Shown here piece after piece: positions 47,603-56,558 of a DNA stretch of 64,000 bases (positions within the stretch are counted from its first letter, which is position 1; each line of letters begins with the position of its first letter). Both the position numbers and the translations under genes were made by a program. Under the pieces are notes generated by a model that saw nothing but the letters and a program-made list of their open reading frames with translations, was not told where the DNA came from and did not search any database. The DNA is from CALHVX01 sp038757945 (lineage in GTDB: Bacteria; Pseudomonadota; Gammaproteobacteria; Pseudomonadales; Azotimanducaceae), in contig JBCDGJ010000001.1 of NCBI GenBank assembly GCA_038757945.1, forward strand, positions 1-64,000, given 5' to 3'.

Positions 47603-48733
47603 ATGGACTTTTCACTCACCGATGAGCAAACGCTGCTACAGGACAGCGTCTCGAAGTTTCTGCAGAACGACTACGGCTTCGAGCAGCGCCAGAAGACCAT
47701 CAAGGAAGAGCCAGGCTACAGCACCGCCCACTGGTCCCAGTTCGCCGAGCTCGGCTGGCTCGCAATGCCATTCCCGGAAGAAGACGGGGGCTTTGGCGGC
47801 ACGGCAATCGAGACCATGCTGATGCAGGAACAGTTCGGCAAAGGACTGGTTGTGGAACCCTTCCTGCCGACCGTCGTGCTGGCCGGGACGGCGCTACGGA
47901 TGGCTGGCAATGAGGCTCAGAAAGCTCAGTACCTGGCCGGTATCATCGAGGGCTCCGTGCAGGGCGCACTGGCATTCGTCGAGCCGCAGGCCCGCTTCAA
48001 CCTGGCCGATGTCGCGGTCACCGCGAAACAGGGCGGCAGCGGCTACGTGCTCAACGGTCACAAGGCGGTGGTGCTGAACGGGCCGTCTGCCAACGTCTTT
48101 GTCGTATCGGCCCGCACCAGCGGCGAGCAGCGCGATGACAGTGGTATCTCGCTGTTCCTGGTGCCCGCAGATGCCACTGGCGTCAGCCGTCGCGACTATC
48201 CCACGGTGGATGGTATGCGCGCGTCCGAAGTCACCTTTACCGATTGTGAGGTCGGTGCCGATGCGCTGCTTGGCGCGGAGGGAGAAGGGCTGCCGGTGCT
48301 GCAGCGGGTGATCGACGAAGGCACGCTGGCCGTCGGCTGCGAAGCGGTCGGCTGCATGGAGGTGCTCTACAAGGCCACCGTCGAATACTGCAAGACGCGG
48401 GAGCAGTTCGGTAAGCCGATCGGCAAATTCCAAGTGCTGCAGCACCGCATGGTCGACATGTTCATGGAGCACGAACAGTCGAAATCGCTGATGTTCATGG
48501 CCGCCATGCGCATGGAAGAGGGCTACAACGACGAAGCGCAGAAGGCGGTATCGGCCTTCAAAGTGCAGGTGGGCAAGTCCGGTCGTTTTGTCGGCCAGCA
48601 GGCGGTGCAGCTGCACGGTGGCATGGGCATGACGGAAGAGCTGAACGTTGGCCACTACTTCAAGCGCCTGACCACGATCGATACGCTGTTCGGCAATGTC
48701 GACTTCCACCTGAAGCGCTTCGGCTCGCTCTAA
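47603..48733 (+). CDS. Acyl-CoA dehydrogenase
   Basis: 376 residues of the standard family: MDFSLTDEQTLLQDSV at the N-terminus, LAFVEPQARFNLADVA and GHKAVVLNGPSANVFVVSA in the beta domain, then CKTREQFGKPIGKFQVLQHRM and LHGGMGMTEELNVGHYFKRL in the C-terminal domain. It oxidises an acyl-CoA to the 2-enoyl-CoA, passing electrons to ETF. ATG 47603 has AAGGGG 6 bases upstream. The MTEELNVGHYFKRL form is common in enzymes for dicarboxylyl-, cyclic or steroid-side-chain CoA substrates. An alpha/beta hydrolase follows after 15 bp. Confidence 0.94.
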   Translation: MDFSLTDEQTLLQDSVSKFLQNDYGFEQRQKTIKEEPGYSTAHWSQFAELGWLAMPFPEEDGGFGGTAIETMLMQEQFGKGLVVEPFLPTVVLAGTALRMAGNEAQKAQYLAGIIEGSVQGALAFVEPQARFNLADVAVTAKQGGSGYVLNGHKAVVLNGPSANVFVVSARTSGEQRDDSGISLFLVPADATGVSRRDYPTVDGMRASEVTFTDCEVGADALLGAEGEGLPVLQRVIDEGTLAVGCEAVGCMEVLYKATVEYCKTREQFGKPIGKFQVLQHRMVDMFMEHEQSKSLMFMAAMRMEEGYNDEAQKAVSAFKVQVGKSGRFVGQQAVQLHGGMGMTEELNVGHYFKRLTTIDTLFGNVDFHLKRFGSL

Positions 48734-48748
48734 GGGTCGCGTCAGCCG

Positions 48749-49639
48749 ATGGCACGCTGGGACCGGGGCAACACCGGCAGCTCGATACCCGAATGGTTTT
48801 TCGAAGCTGTCGAAGCGCCGGTGACCGACCACGCGGTGGAGGTCGAAGAGTGCGACGTGCACTACCGCCTGTGGGAGGGCAACCCCGCCCAGCCGCTGTT
48901 GCTCATCCACGGCATGAGCGCGCACGCGCGGTGGTTTGATTTCATCGCGCCACAGCTCACCCCGGACTATCGCGTTGCGGCGATGGACCTCACCGGGATG
49001 GGCGACTCGGACTATCGCTACGAGTACACCGGCGACACCTATGCCGAGGAGGTCAGAGCCGTCTGCGATGCTGCCGGCTTCGACGAGCGGGTTGTCATCG
49101 TCGCCCACAGCTTTGGCGGACGTGTCGCCCTGAAGGCCGTGAACCGCTGGCCCGAGCGTTTTGCCGGGCTGGTGCTGCTCGACTCGGGGCTCAGACACCC
49201 GGACGAACCAGAGCCGGACCGCCCGCCGATCGGTGGCAGCGGCCAGCTGTATCCGGACCGTGCGAGCGGGGAGGCCCGCTTCCGGCTGGCGCCACCGCAG
49301 CCCTGCGCCAACGAGTACGTGCTGCAGTACATCGCCAAACAGTCCCTGATGCCGATCGACGGCGGCTACGCCTGGAAGTTCGACGACGACCTGATGGCAT
49401 CGCTGAAGGGCTTCGACAGCGATCCCGACGAGTTCCGCAACCTGACGGTGCCGCTGAAGATGATGTTCGGCGCGGACAGCGCCCTCTACTCGGCGCGCTC
49501 CGTCGAGTACATGCGCTCGCTGGTGCCGGACGCGCTGCAGCCGGTGCCGGTGACGCTGCTGCCCGACGCGCAGCACCATCTGTTTCTCGATCAGCCGCTC
49601 GCGTTTGTTGAAGCGCTGAAGGCACTGCTTACGCGCTGA
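48749..49639 (+). CDS. Alpha/beta hydrolase
   Basis: 296 residues: oxyanion HGMSAHARWFDFI, nucleophile elbow VIVAHSFGGRVAL (the GxSxG motif reads AHSFGG), acid region MMFGADSALYSA, and C-terminal His in DAQHHLFLDQP. No signal peptide. It follows the acyl-CoA dehydrogenase closely, so an ester, thioester or lactone in the same catabolic route is a reasonable guess. The reaction is not determined. Confidence 0.9.
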   Translation: MARWDRGNTGSSIPEWFFEAVEAPVTDHAVEVEECDVHYRLWEGNPAQPLLLIHGMSAHARWFDFIAPQLTPDYRVAAMDLTGMGDSDYRYEYTGDTYAEEVRAVCDAAGFDERVVIVAHSFGGRVALKAVNRWPERFAGLVLLDSGLRHPDEPEPDRPPIGGSGQLYPDRASGEARFRLAPPQPCANEYVLQYIAKQSLMPIDGGYAWKFDDDLMASLKGFDSDPDEFRNLTVPLKMMFGADSALYSARSVEYMRSLVPDALQPVPVTLLPDAQHHLFLDQPLAFVEALKALLTR

Positions 49640-49671
49640 GCGGCATCCCGGCGCGCTACCTAACTGGATTC

Positions 49672-50370
49672 GTGCAACTTTTGGCCCACGCCGAACACCA
49701 TTACATCCACCGCGCCGGCTGGCTTCGTGCTGCCGTGCTCGGTGCCAACGATGGCATCGTCTCAACGGCCAGCGTCATGTTCGGGGTTGCCGCTGCCGGC
49801 ACCGACAACCACACCGTGTTGCTGGCCGGGGTTGCCAGCCTTGTGGCGGGTGCCATGTCCATGGCCGCTGGCGAGTATGTCTCCGTCAGCTCGCAGGCGG
49901 ATACGGAGCGAGCGGATCTCCGCCGCGAGCGGCAAGCGCTCGAATCAGATCCCGCCGAAGAGCTTGAGGAGCTGACGGAGATCTATCGGGAGCGCGGGCT
50001 GGCGCCGGCGCTCGCCCGGCAGGTTGCCGAGCAGCTGATGGAGCACGACGACCTTGGGGCGCACGCCCGCGACGAGCTTGGCATCAGCCCCCAGCTGCGC
50101 GCCCAGCCGCTGCTGGCGGCGCTGTCGTCCGGCGCGAGCTTCTGCCTCGGCGCGTGGCCACCGCTGCTTGTGAGCTTGTTTGTGTCCGGCCCCGAGCTGC
50201 GCTGGTGGCTGGTCGCTTCTGCGATCCTGCTGCTGATGTGCATTGGCGTTGCCTCAGCCGTCCTTGGCGGTACGCGCGTTCTGCCGTCGGTGCTCCGGGT
50301 CACGCTCTGGGGTGCGGCCGCCATGGCGCTGACCGGCGCGGTGGGTCTGATGTTCGGGATCGCCGTCTGA
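49672..50370 (+). CDS. VIT/CCC1 family iron/manganese transporter
   Basis: 232 residues: HRAGWLRAAVLGANDGIVSTASVMFGVAAAG and AGAMSMAAGEYVSVSSQADTE are hallmark membrane segments of the VIT/CCC1 family. A cytoplasmic Glu-rich helical insert (EELEELTEIYRERG ... EHDDLGAHARDELG) carries the metal-collecting residues, and three further membrane helices complete it. It likely moves Fe2+ or Mn2+ across the inner membrane. The start is GTG 49672. It is probably separate from the hydrolase operon, 32 bp upstream. Confidence 0.92.
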   Translation: MQLLAHAEHHYIHRAGWLRAAVLGANDGIVSTASVMFGVAAAGTDNHTVLLAGVASLVAGAMSMAAGEYVSVSSQADTERADLRRERQALESDPAEELEELTEIYRERGLAPALARQVAEQLMEHDDLGAHARDELGISPQLRAQPLLAALSSGASFCLGAWPPLLVSLFVSGPELRWWLVASAILLLMCIGVASAVLGGTRVLPSVLRVTLWGAAAMALTGAVGLMFGIAV

Positions 50371-50466
50371 GCCCCTAACGGAGCACCAGGTCTCACCCTG
50401 CGGCGTCGGCGCCGCCTAAGCTTTGCCTGAGGACGACTCGGCGACAGGACACCAGGGAAGCGCTCA

Positions 50467-50985
50467 ATGACCTCGATCACGATCGGCAATCTGACCGTCA
50501 CCGCGGGGGCAGACGTTGTGCAGTTCGAAGTTGCTGGTGCCGACGGGAAGACTGCCGTTGCGTTGGATCCCCGGGATGCGGTGACGATCGAGCGCTTTCT
50601 TGCCGAGCAGCGCAGTGTTGAGACCCGGACGGGATTCCGGGTGCCGATCCGACCGTTGCTGCAGGATCTCCGCGATGCCTTCGCCGTGTCCCTCGTCTAC
50701 CAGGGCGTCATCTACGACGCGGTCCCGGTGGATCTGAGCCTGACCGGTATGCTGGTGCGCGTCCCGGACCTCGAGGTCTCCGCCCGCGCGCGGCTGACGG
50801 CCCGGCTGCTGCTCGATGATTCCCTGGCGAAGCTCGAAGCGACGGTGGTGCGCGTCGATGGCCAGCTGCTGGCCCTGCACTTCGCCGATGCGATGCAGGG
50901 CGGAGAGCTCGATCCGCCGGTTCAGCTGGGCCCGATCTTCAGCCGCTTAGAGCAGGTGTACCTGCGCCGGCGGACCCGCGGTTGA
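50467..50985 (+). CDS. PilZ domain protein
   Basis: 172 residues. The C-terminal two thirds fit PilZ: an RxxxR motif in FRVPIRP, then a beta barrel with the D/NxSxxG motif as VDLSLTGMLVRVPD. The PilZ fold binds cyclic di-GMP, so both key motifs being intact supports real binding. The N-terminal 50 residues are unassigned. There is no partner domain, so it probably acts as an adaptor. A strong hairpin follows at 50993-51018. Confidence 0.8.
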   Translation: MTSITIGNLTVTAGADVVQFEVAGADGKTAVALDPRDAVTIERFLAEQRSVETRTGFRVPIRPLLQDLRDAFAVSLVYQGVIYDAVPVDLSLTGMLVRVPDLEVSARARLTARLLLDDSLAKLEATVVRVDGQLLALHFADAMQGGELDPPVQLGPIFSRLEQVYLRRRTRG

Positions 50986-50992
50986 ACGCCAG

Positions 50993-51018
50993 ACGCCACC
51001 GCAGCCCTGCGGTGGCGT
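50993..51018. terminator. Bidirectional terminator-like hairpin
   Basis: A perfect 11-bp stem (ACGCCACCGCA / TGCGGTGGCGT) with a four-base loop lies between the converging PilZ gene and the repeat lipoprotein gene. No T tract is present on either side, but the location and stability fit transcription termination. Confidence 0.7.
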
Positions 51019-51051
51019 GATCGCCCTACCGGCCCGGCGCATCGGGCTGCG

Positions 51052-52802
51052 TCAGAAGTAGCTCGCAATCCCGGCATCGACGTAGTCGGCATCCACGTTG
51101 CGTTCGTTGATGGTGCCGTCGGCGTTGGCGTCGATCAGCCGCTCTGTTCGACGCCCCAGCTCATCGTAAACGTAGCTCTCGATGCGGTCGGCAGTACCGT
51201 CTGCGTCGGAGTCTCGCTCGCGCCGCAGGGTTTTGCCGGCCTCATCGTAGATAATGGTATCGGTCCGGTCGATCTGACCGTCACCGTCGTTGTCGGTGAT
51301 GCGCAGGATTTCACGGCCGTCCGCATCGTAGCTGCGCTCCTGCCGGTAGTCCGCGCTGCCGTCGCCGTCCCGGTCGATTTCCTGGGTCAGCTCGCGGCCG
51401 GCTTCGTCCCGGGTCCAGACGGTGATTGCGGTATTGCCGTTGCGCGTGATCTCCCTGCGGAGCTGCCCGAATTCGCCGAAGGTGTAGCTTTCGGCGGATT
51501 CCGGCACGCCATCGAGATCGGTGTCGGTTCGTTTGCTGGTCAGTCGTCCCTGGCTGTCGTGGGTACGTTCGATACGCTGATCAACGGTTCCGTCGATGCC
51601 AATGTCGACTTCCTGCAGGGTCCACAGGCCGCTGCGCTGCGCGCCGTCGTAGGTCAGGATACTGCGCTGGTCGAAGACGCCGTCACTGTCCCGATCAACT
51701 TCGTACACGGAACGCAGCCCGTTCCCGTCAACCTGCCAGGTTTCTACCAGCGGATTCGGCAGTACGCCGATCTCGCGCCGCAGCAGGCGTCCTTCGGCAT
51801 CGTAGGTCATCGCCCGCCGGCTGCTTGGCGTGCCGTTGTCCAGCGTTGTGTCCTCGATGATCCTGCCGTAGTCGTCGTAGGTCAGCGTCCGCACCCGATC
51901 CAGCGAACCATCGGCGCCGTTGTCCTGCTCGTAGCGGCTCCAGCCAGGATCGTCGCCGTAGGTGTAGGTCGCGATCAGGTCGATGATGCCATCGCCGTCC
52001 TGGTCGTAGCGGTCGAGGTCGACGTTGCCGTTGGCGTCGTAGCGCAGGAAGCGTTCAAACTCCGGGTTGCCGTCGTTGTTGGTGTCGCGCACGTAGCGCG
52101 TGGCGACCCAGACCGGAAAGTCGATGTTTACCGAGTCCATCAGGTGGGCCATGGCTGCGCCGGCTGGCTTCACGAACCGTGGTGGCAGTACCTCGGCGTC
52201 TACCGCCCGGGTGAGCAGGCTGATGAGGCCGCGTCCGTCGAACAGGTTGCCGCCATTGGGAAAGTCCCACCAGCGGCTGTCCAGATCCAGTTCCGCCGGT
52301 TCGATCAGGTCCGCTACCGCAGGGGTAACGACGATGCCGTTGTCCGGGTCGTTGTCCTGATCGAGGCTCTGCAGCAGTACGGCGGGTTCAGCGTGCGGCT
52401 GATCGGCGGCGGCTGGCTGGTCTGCGAGTAGAGCAGATCGCCGAACGCTTCGCCGGTGCTGGGCTTCTCGGACAGCCCGCCGAGCTCAAACAGGTCGATG
52501 ACCGCCTGGCCTTCGGCCTGGCCGAGGTCGAGCGCGCCGAGCGAGAACGAGACGGTCTCGCCCGGACGGTAGCTGAACTCGCCGGCGCTGTTGGTCACGC
52601 CGGACTGCGTTGCCGTTGCGTAGCGCACGCCTTCGACTGGCGAATCGAGCAGTACGCCCGTGCTCACCGGGGGCGCGTTGTCGGTCTCCGGCCGCAGTCC
52701 GCCGCCGCCACCCCCACAGCCCGTCAGCAGTGCCAGCAGCAGCGCGCTCGACAGGAATCGGTTGGGTTGGGGTTTGCCAATGAAACGGTGTTCCATTTCC
52801 AC
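51052..52802 (-). pseudogene. Repeat-rich lipoprotein (Asp-rich/YD-like repeats), interrupted by a one-base frameshift
   Basis: Two open frames join into one protein. From GTG 52802 (AAGGAG 8 bases upstream) comes a lipoprotein signal (LLALLTGC) with a polyglycine run and an Asp/Glu-rich domain ending TGEAFGDLLYSQTSQ. The frame then runs out at 52314. The other frame continues as AVLLQSLDQDNDPDNGIVV and carries about 12 repeats of about 28 residues (pattern DxDGxxDxxxxYxYDxxGRxxRR) to 51052. Adding one C to the run at 52384-52386 restores TLNPAVLLQSLDQD. The repeats resemble RHS/YD units with Ca-binding Asp loops. It may be a true pseudogene, phase variation or a sequencing error. Confidence 0.75.
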
Positions 52803-53035
52803 TTCGTTCGCTCCTTGAGTCTTGCGTTCTGGATCTGAACGCTGGGCGACGAAGGGTCTCAGCGGCTGCCTGACACCCCTATCCCACAGCTCTGGGGTTG
52901 GCGGCCAAATGTGCGCGGGGTCTCAGGAACTGGCGGATGGGTTGTGACCGGGATCTCCTTTTCAGCTGGGCCGGTGGCTGGACCGGCATTCTCGCGGAGG
53001 GTGGTCTAGGGTCGGGGCCGCGGTACCGCGGCAGA

Positions 53036-53848
53036 TCAGCCGGTCGTCATTCCGCCGTTGGGATAGAGCGTGGCGCCGGTGGTGTAGCTCGACTCATCGC
53101 TCGCCAGGTACAGCGCGGTGTTGGCCATTTCGTCGACGGTGCCGAGCCGGCCCATGGGGGTCATGCCCAGCATCATGGCGCGGCCCTCATCGTTGGCGTT
53201 CATGGCTGCGGTCATGGGGGTTTCGACGAAGCCGGGCCCGATCGCGTTGACCCGGATGTTGTGCGGCAGCAGCTCCATGGCCAGGACTTGGGTGAGCATA
53301 ACCACGCCTGCTTTCGATACGCTGTATTCGCCAGCGCCGGTCAGCGGAACGCGCGCTGCGGTAGACGCCAGATTGACGATGGCGCCCGGATGGCCGCCGG
53401 CAACCATACGCCGCGCGACGGCTCGATCTGTCAGCATGAGGCCGGTCAGATTGATGTCCAGCACCCGCTGCCAGGCGCTCAAGGGCATGTTCAGCAGCTG
53501 CTGGTCGTCATCGCTCTGCGATTTTGCCGGCGCAGCGCCGCTCACGTACTGCGCGTTGGAGATGCCGGCGGCCGCCACGGCAATATCGATACGGCCGTAC
53601 TCGGCCATCGCGCGGTCGGCCATGGTTTCGATGCTCGCTTCGCTGCCGGTATCGACCTCGATGAACAGGGCGCGGCCGTTGACGCTGCTCTTGAGGTGCA
53701 GGGCGGTCTCGCCGCCCCGCGCCGCATCCAGATCAGCGATGACGATGTCAGCGCCTTCCTCAGCGAAGCGCAGCGCGCAGGCCCGGCCGATGCCGCTGGC
53801 CCCACCGGTGATCAGGGCAACCTTGCCCTTGAGCCTGCCTTCCTGCAT
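53036..53848 (-). CDS. Short-chain dehydrogenase/reductase
   Basis: 270 residues of the classical SDR family: cofactor motif TGGASGIGRA, Asp in VIADLDA suggesting NAD(H) preference, AAAGISN, catalytic Ser in NLASTAA, YSVSK with Tyr and Lys, and PGFVETPMT. An insertion after the NAG region (VSGAAPAKSQSDDDQQ) is unusual. The substrate is unknown. It is the last gene of the leftward run, 24 bp after the penicillin acylase gene. Confidence 0.92.
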   Translation of the reverse strand: MQEGRLKGKVALITGGASGIGRACALRFAEEGADIVIADLDAARGGETALHLKSSVNGRALFIEVDTGSEASIETMADRAMAEYGRIDIAVAAAGISNAQYVSGAAPAKSQSDDDQQLLNMPLSAWQRVLDINLTGLMLTDRAVARRMVAGGHPGAIVNLASTAARVPLTGAGEYSVSKAGVVMLTQVLAMELLPHNIRVNAIGPGFVETPMTAAMNANDEGRAMMLGMTPMGRLGTVDEMANTALYLASDESSYTTGATLYPNGGMTTG

Positions 53849-53872
53849 GTCTGTTCCCCTCGTGCCTGATGT

Positions 53873-56527
53873 TCAGGGCTGCGGCGTGAGCTCGATGGTG
53901 AGCGTTGTGCGTTCGGCCACGGCGTCATCGCTGTAGAGCAACGGAAAGCTCTGCTCCGTCGCCCAGCCTTCCAGCAGGTTGCCGTAGTAGGGAGAGCGCG
54001 GATCGCCGGACTGGCCGGGCGCGTTGGTCATGGTGGCAGCATCCCAGTTGCCGACATCCAGCACCATGCGGAACGACGCACCAAGGGTGACGTCATAGCT
54101 GTTGTTGAAGAAACTCGCACGGTTGGTCGTATGGCTGTTGCCGCCAAGCGGATAGGATGGCAGGGCGAAGCGTTCGTAGACTTCTGCCGACGCCATCGCA
54201 TTCGGCTCCTCCAGCGCCCGCTGCTGTTCGGCGAGCAGCGGATGCTGGAACCGGATCTGATGCAGATCCCCCCAGCGCCATTGTTTGGAATCCGAGCCGA
54301 GGCGTTTGCTTGCGGTCTGCCAGGCCGCGGCGAGCGTTTCTTCGAGCACTGAGGTCGCTTCCGGTTCCCTGAGGAAGGCGAGCAAGGTATAGCGATCGAG
54401 CGGTTGAATCAGGCTCGGATCGTCGAGTCCGGTCAGCCAGCGGGCGACAGCGGTGTCCAGGTGTTCGTAGAGCCAGAGCATATAGAGTGCGGCCGCAGCG
54501 GAATCCACTTCCAGCTCGGCATCCCAAGCCAGTAGCAAATCAAGCGCTCGTTTGGTGTCGCTCGTTGCGGCCGCTGTCCTGGTGCTGCTTTCAGCTTCGC
54601 TTGCACTCGCAGATGCGTTTGCAGCGCCGTCGCTCGAGCTACTGGTGCTGGCTTCGTTAGGGCTGGGTTCGGTCGAAGCTTCGATCACTGCCGGTTGATC
54701 GACATCAGGGAACCGGTTTCGCAGCGCTTCAAGAAGACGTAGCGCATAAAGTGATCGATAGTCCCACTGCAGTGCCGCAGCGGCTTCCAGACCATGTTTG
54801 GACTGCTGGCTCAACGCTTCACGCAAGCGGCCCTGGCGCCAGGGTGCGGCCCATTCGAAGCCAAGCGGAAAACGTTCGATATCGTAGTCTGGTGGCAGGT
54901 TCATGCCATTGGCGGAGCTGACGAAGCCACGCTCCGGGTTGTATTCCTCGGGGAGTACGTCCATGTCGAAGAAACCGTCCCACTCATAGCGACCGTCACC
55001 CGGTACCGGCAGCAGTCCGTCCCATCCGGAGCGGCGTGGAAACAATCCTGCCGGCTTGTAGCCGATGTTCCCGTCGATATCTGCGTACACCTGGTTCTCT
55101 GAGGGCGCACCCCAGCGATTCAATGCAGCAACGAAGGTGCGCCAGTTCTGCGCCCGCATGTACTCGATACTGCCGAAGTAAGGCGCCATGCCCGGCTCGA
55201 GCCAGGCGGCGCGAACGGCGAAGAGAAACTTGTCGCTCTCATGGACCACGGGGCCGTGACGGGTAAAGCGCAGGGTCAGCGTCTCTTCGCTGCCATCGGG
55301 CAGCGTCAGGGTCTCCTCCACCAGCGTTAACCGCTCCGCCTGTCCCTGGTAGTAGTAGCCGCCGCGCTGCTTCACGTAGACGTACAGGTCTTCCTGATCG
55401 ATGGGGAAGATGGTCAGCCCGAAGCCGATGCGCTCGTTGTGGCCGATGGAGATGCCGGGCAGTGCCGGCTCCCCCGCGCCGATGACGTCGAGCCCCGGGG
55501 CTTTCAAGTGGGCGATGTAGCGCAGCGATGGGACGGCATAGCCCCTGTGCGGGTCGTCCGCCAGGACCGGCCGCCCGGTGCTTGACCGTTCAGGCGCTAC
55601 GGCCCAGTTGTTGCTGCCGAGTTGAATGTTGCTTTGGGCTGCCTGCTTGAGGCGCTGGCGAGCACTCTGCGACGGCAGCCTGGGCTCGGCCGAGAGCGCT
55701 ACCGGGGCTTTCGCCAGCAGGTAAGTTTCCAGCACGTCTTCTGGAATGTCGCAGGGGTCCAGCCCTGGCGGCACTCGTGTTCGCCAGGTGGGTTCGAGGA
55801 CCTTCCAGACCCGTGTCGCATCTTCGCCGAGCTCACACCAGATCCTGGCCCGGCGGACCTCTCTGACCACGTTGCGCCACAGCCCATGGCTGCGGATCCG
55901 CACCGTATCGCTCGCCGACCAGCGCGCTGGTCGGTAGCCGAGCAGGCCGAATTCCGGGGGTAGCAGGCCCGGATCGGCTTCCGTCAGCGCGATGTAGGCG
56001 TTGATGCCGGCGGTGAAGGCGCTGGCGATGGCTTTGGCGTCCGAACCATAGGCGAGCCATTCCCGATACATGTCGCCGCGGTACAGGAACAGCCGCGCTG
56101 CGCGATCCTGCGCCAGATAGTCAGGACCGAAGACGGTGCTGAGCTCCCCCAGGCCGCGCCGGCGCCAGAGATCGATCTGCCACAGGCGGTCGCGTGCGGC
56201 ATTGAAGCCCTGGACGAAGAAGGCGTCGTAGTGCGTCTGGGCTTCGATGTGCGGTACCCCCCACGTATCCACCCTGATGCGGGCGGGCTGCTCGAGGCCT
56301 GACACCTGATAGCGGTACGGCTCGTCGCGGGGTATGACGGGAACCGCGCTGGCCGGTGGGGCGGCTGCCGGTTCGGGTGATGGGCTTGCTGCGGGGTCTG
56401 GCGCTGCTGCAGCGGACGCAGCAGCAGCGATTGCAGGCTGCGGTGCGGGGACTGCCGCAGCCTGCGGGCTTGCCCCGGCCAGCATCAACCAGATCAGCGT
56501 TGAAGCGGTCGCGGCAAGCCGTGTCAC
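53873..56527 (-). CDS. Penicillin acylase family N-terminal nucleophile hydrolase
   Basis: 884 residues. A signal peptide (TLIWLMLAGASPQAAA) is followed by a Pro/Ala-rich segment, the alpha chain (PHIEAQTHYDAFFVQGFNAARDRLWQIDL) and the beta chain beginning at the autocatalytic nucleophile Ser305 in LGSNNWAVAP. TNAPGQSGDPRSPYY near the end is a standard family motif. These periplasmic enzymes hydrolyse amides such as beta-lactams, acyl-homoserine lactones or acyl-peptides. A Ser/Ala-rich insertion at about 54555-54695 interrupts the beta chain. GTG 56527 starts 31 bp after nrdB, pointing to co-transcription. Confidence 0.93.
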   Translation of the reverse strand: MTRLAATASTLIWLMLAGASPQAAAVPAPQPAIAAAASAAAAPDPAASPSPEPAAAPPASAVPVIPRDEPYRYQVSGLEQPARIRVDTWGVPHIEAQTHYDAFFVQGFNAARDRLWQIDLWRRRGLGELSTVFGPDYLAQDRAARLFLYRGDMYREWLAYGSDAKAIASAFTAGINAYIALTEADPGLLPPEFGLLGYRPARWSASDTVRIRSHGLWRNVVREVRRARIWCELGEDATRVWKVLEPTWRTRVPPGLDPCDIPEDVLETYLLAKAPVALSAEPRLPSQSARQRLKQAAQSNIQLGSNNWAVAPERSSTGRPVLADDPHRGYAVPSLRYIAHLKAPGLDVIGAGEPALPGISIGHNERIGFGLTIFPIDQEDLYVYVKQRGGYYYQGQAERLTLVEETLTLPDGSEETLTLRFTRHGPVVHESDKFLFAVRAAWLEPGMAPYFGSIEYMRAQNWRTFVAALNRWGAPSENQVYADIDGNIGYKPAGLFPRRSGWDGLLPVPGDGRYEWDGFFDMDVLPEEYNPERGFVSSANGMNLPPDYDIERFPLGFEWAAPWRQGRLREALSQQSKHGLEAAAALQWDYRSLYALRLLEALRNRFPDVDQPAVIEASTEPSPNEASTSSSSDGAANASASASEAESSTRTAAATSDTKRALDLLLAWDAELEVDSAAAALYMLWLYEHLDTAVARWLTGLDDPSLIQPLDRYTLLAFLREPEATSVLEETLAAAWQTASKRLGSDSKQWRWGDLHQIRFQHPLLAEQQRALEEPNAMASAEVYERFALPSYPLGGNSHTTNRASFFNNSYDVTLGASFRMVLDVGNWDAATMTNAPGQSGDPRSPYYGNLLEGWATEQSFPLLYSDDAVAERTTLTIELTPQP

Positions 56528-56558
56528 TGGTGGTACCCCCGTTCGGTGGTTGCTTCCG

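Noticed and set aside
47894..49765. 623-codon minus-strand open frame
   Set aside because: Covers the acyl-CoA dehydrogenase and hydrolase genes in antisense; no motifs.
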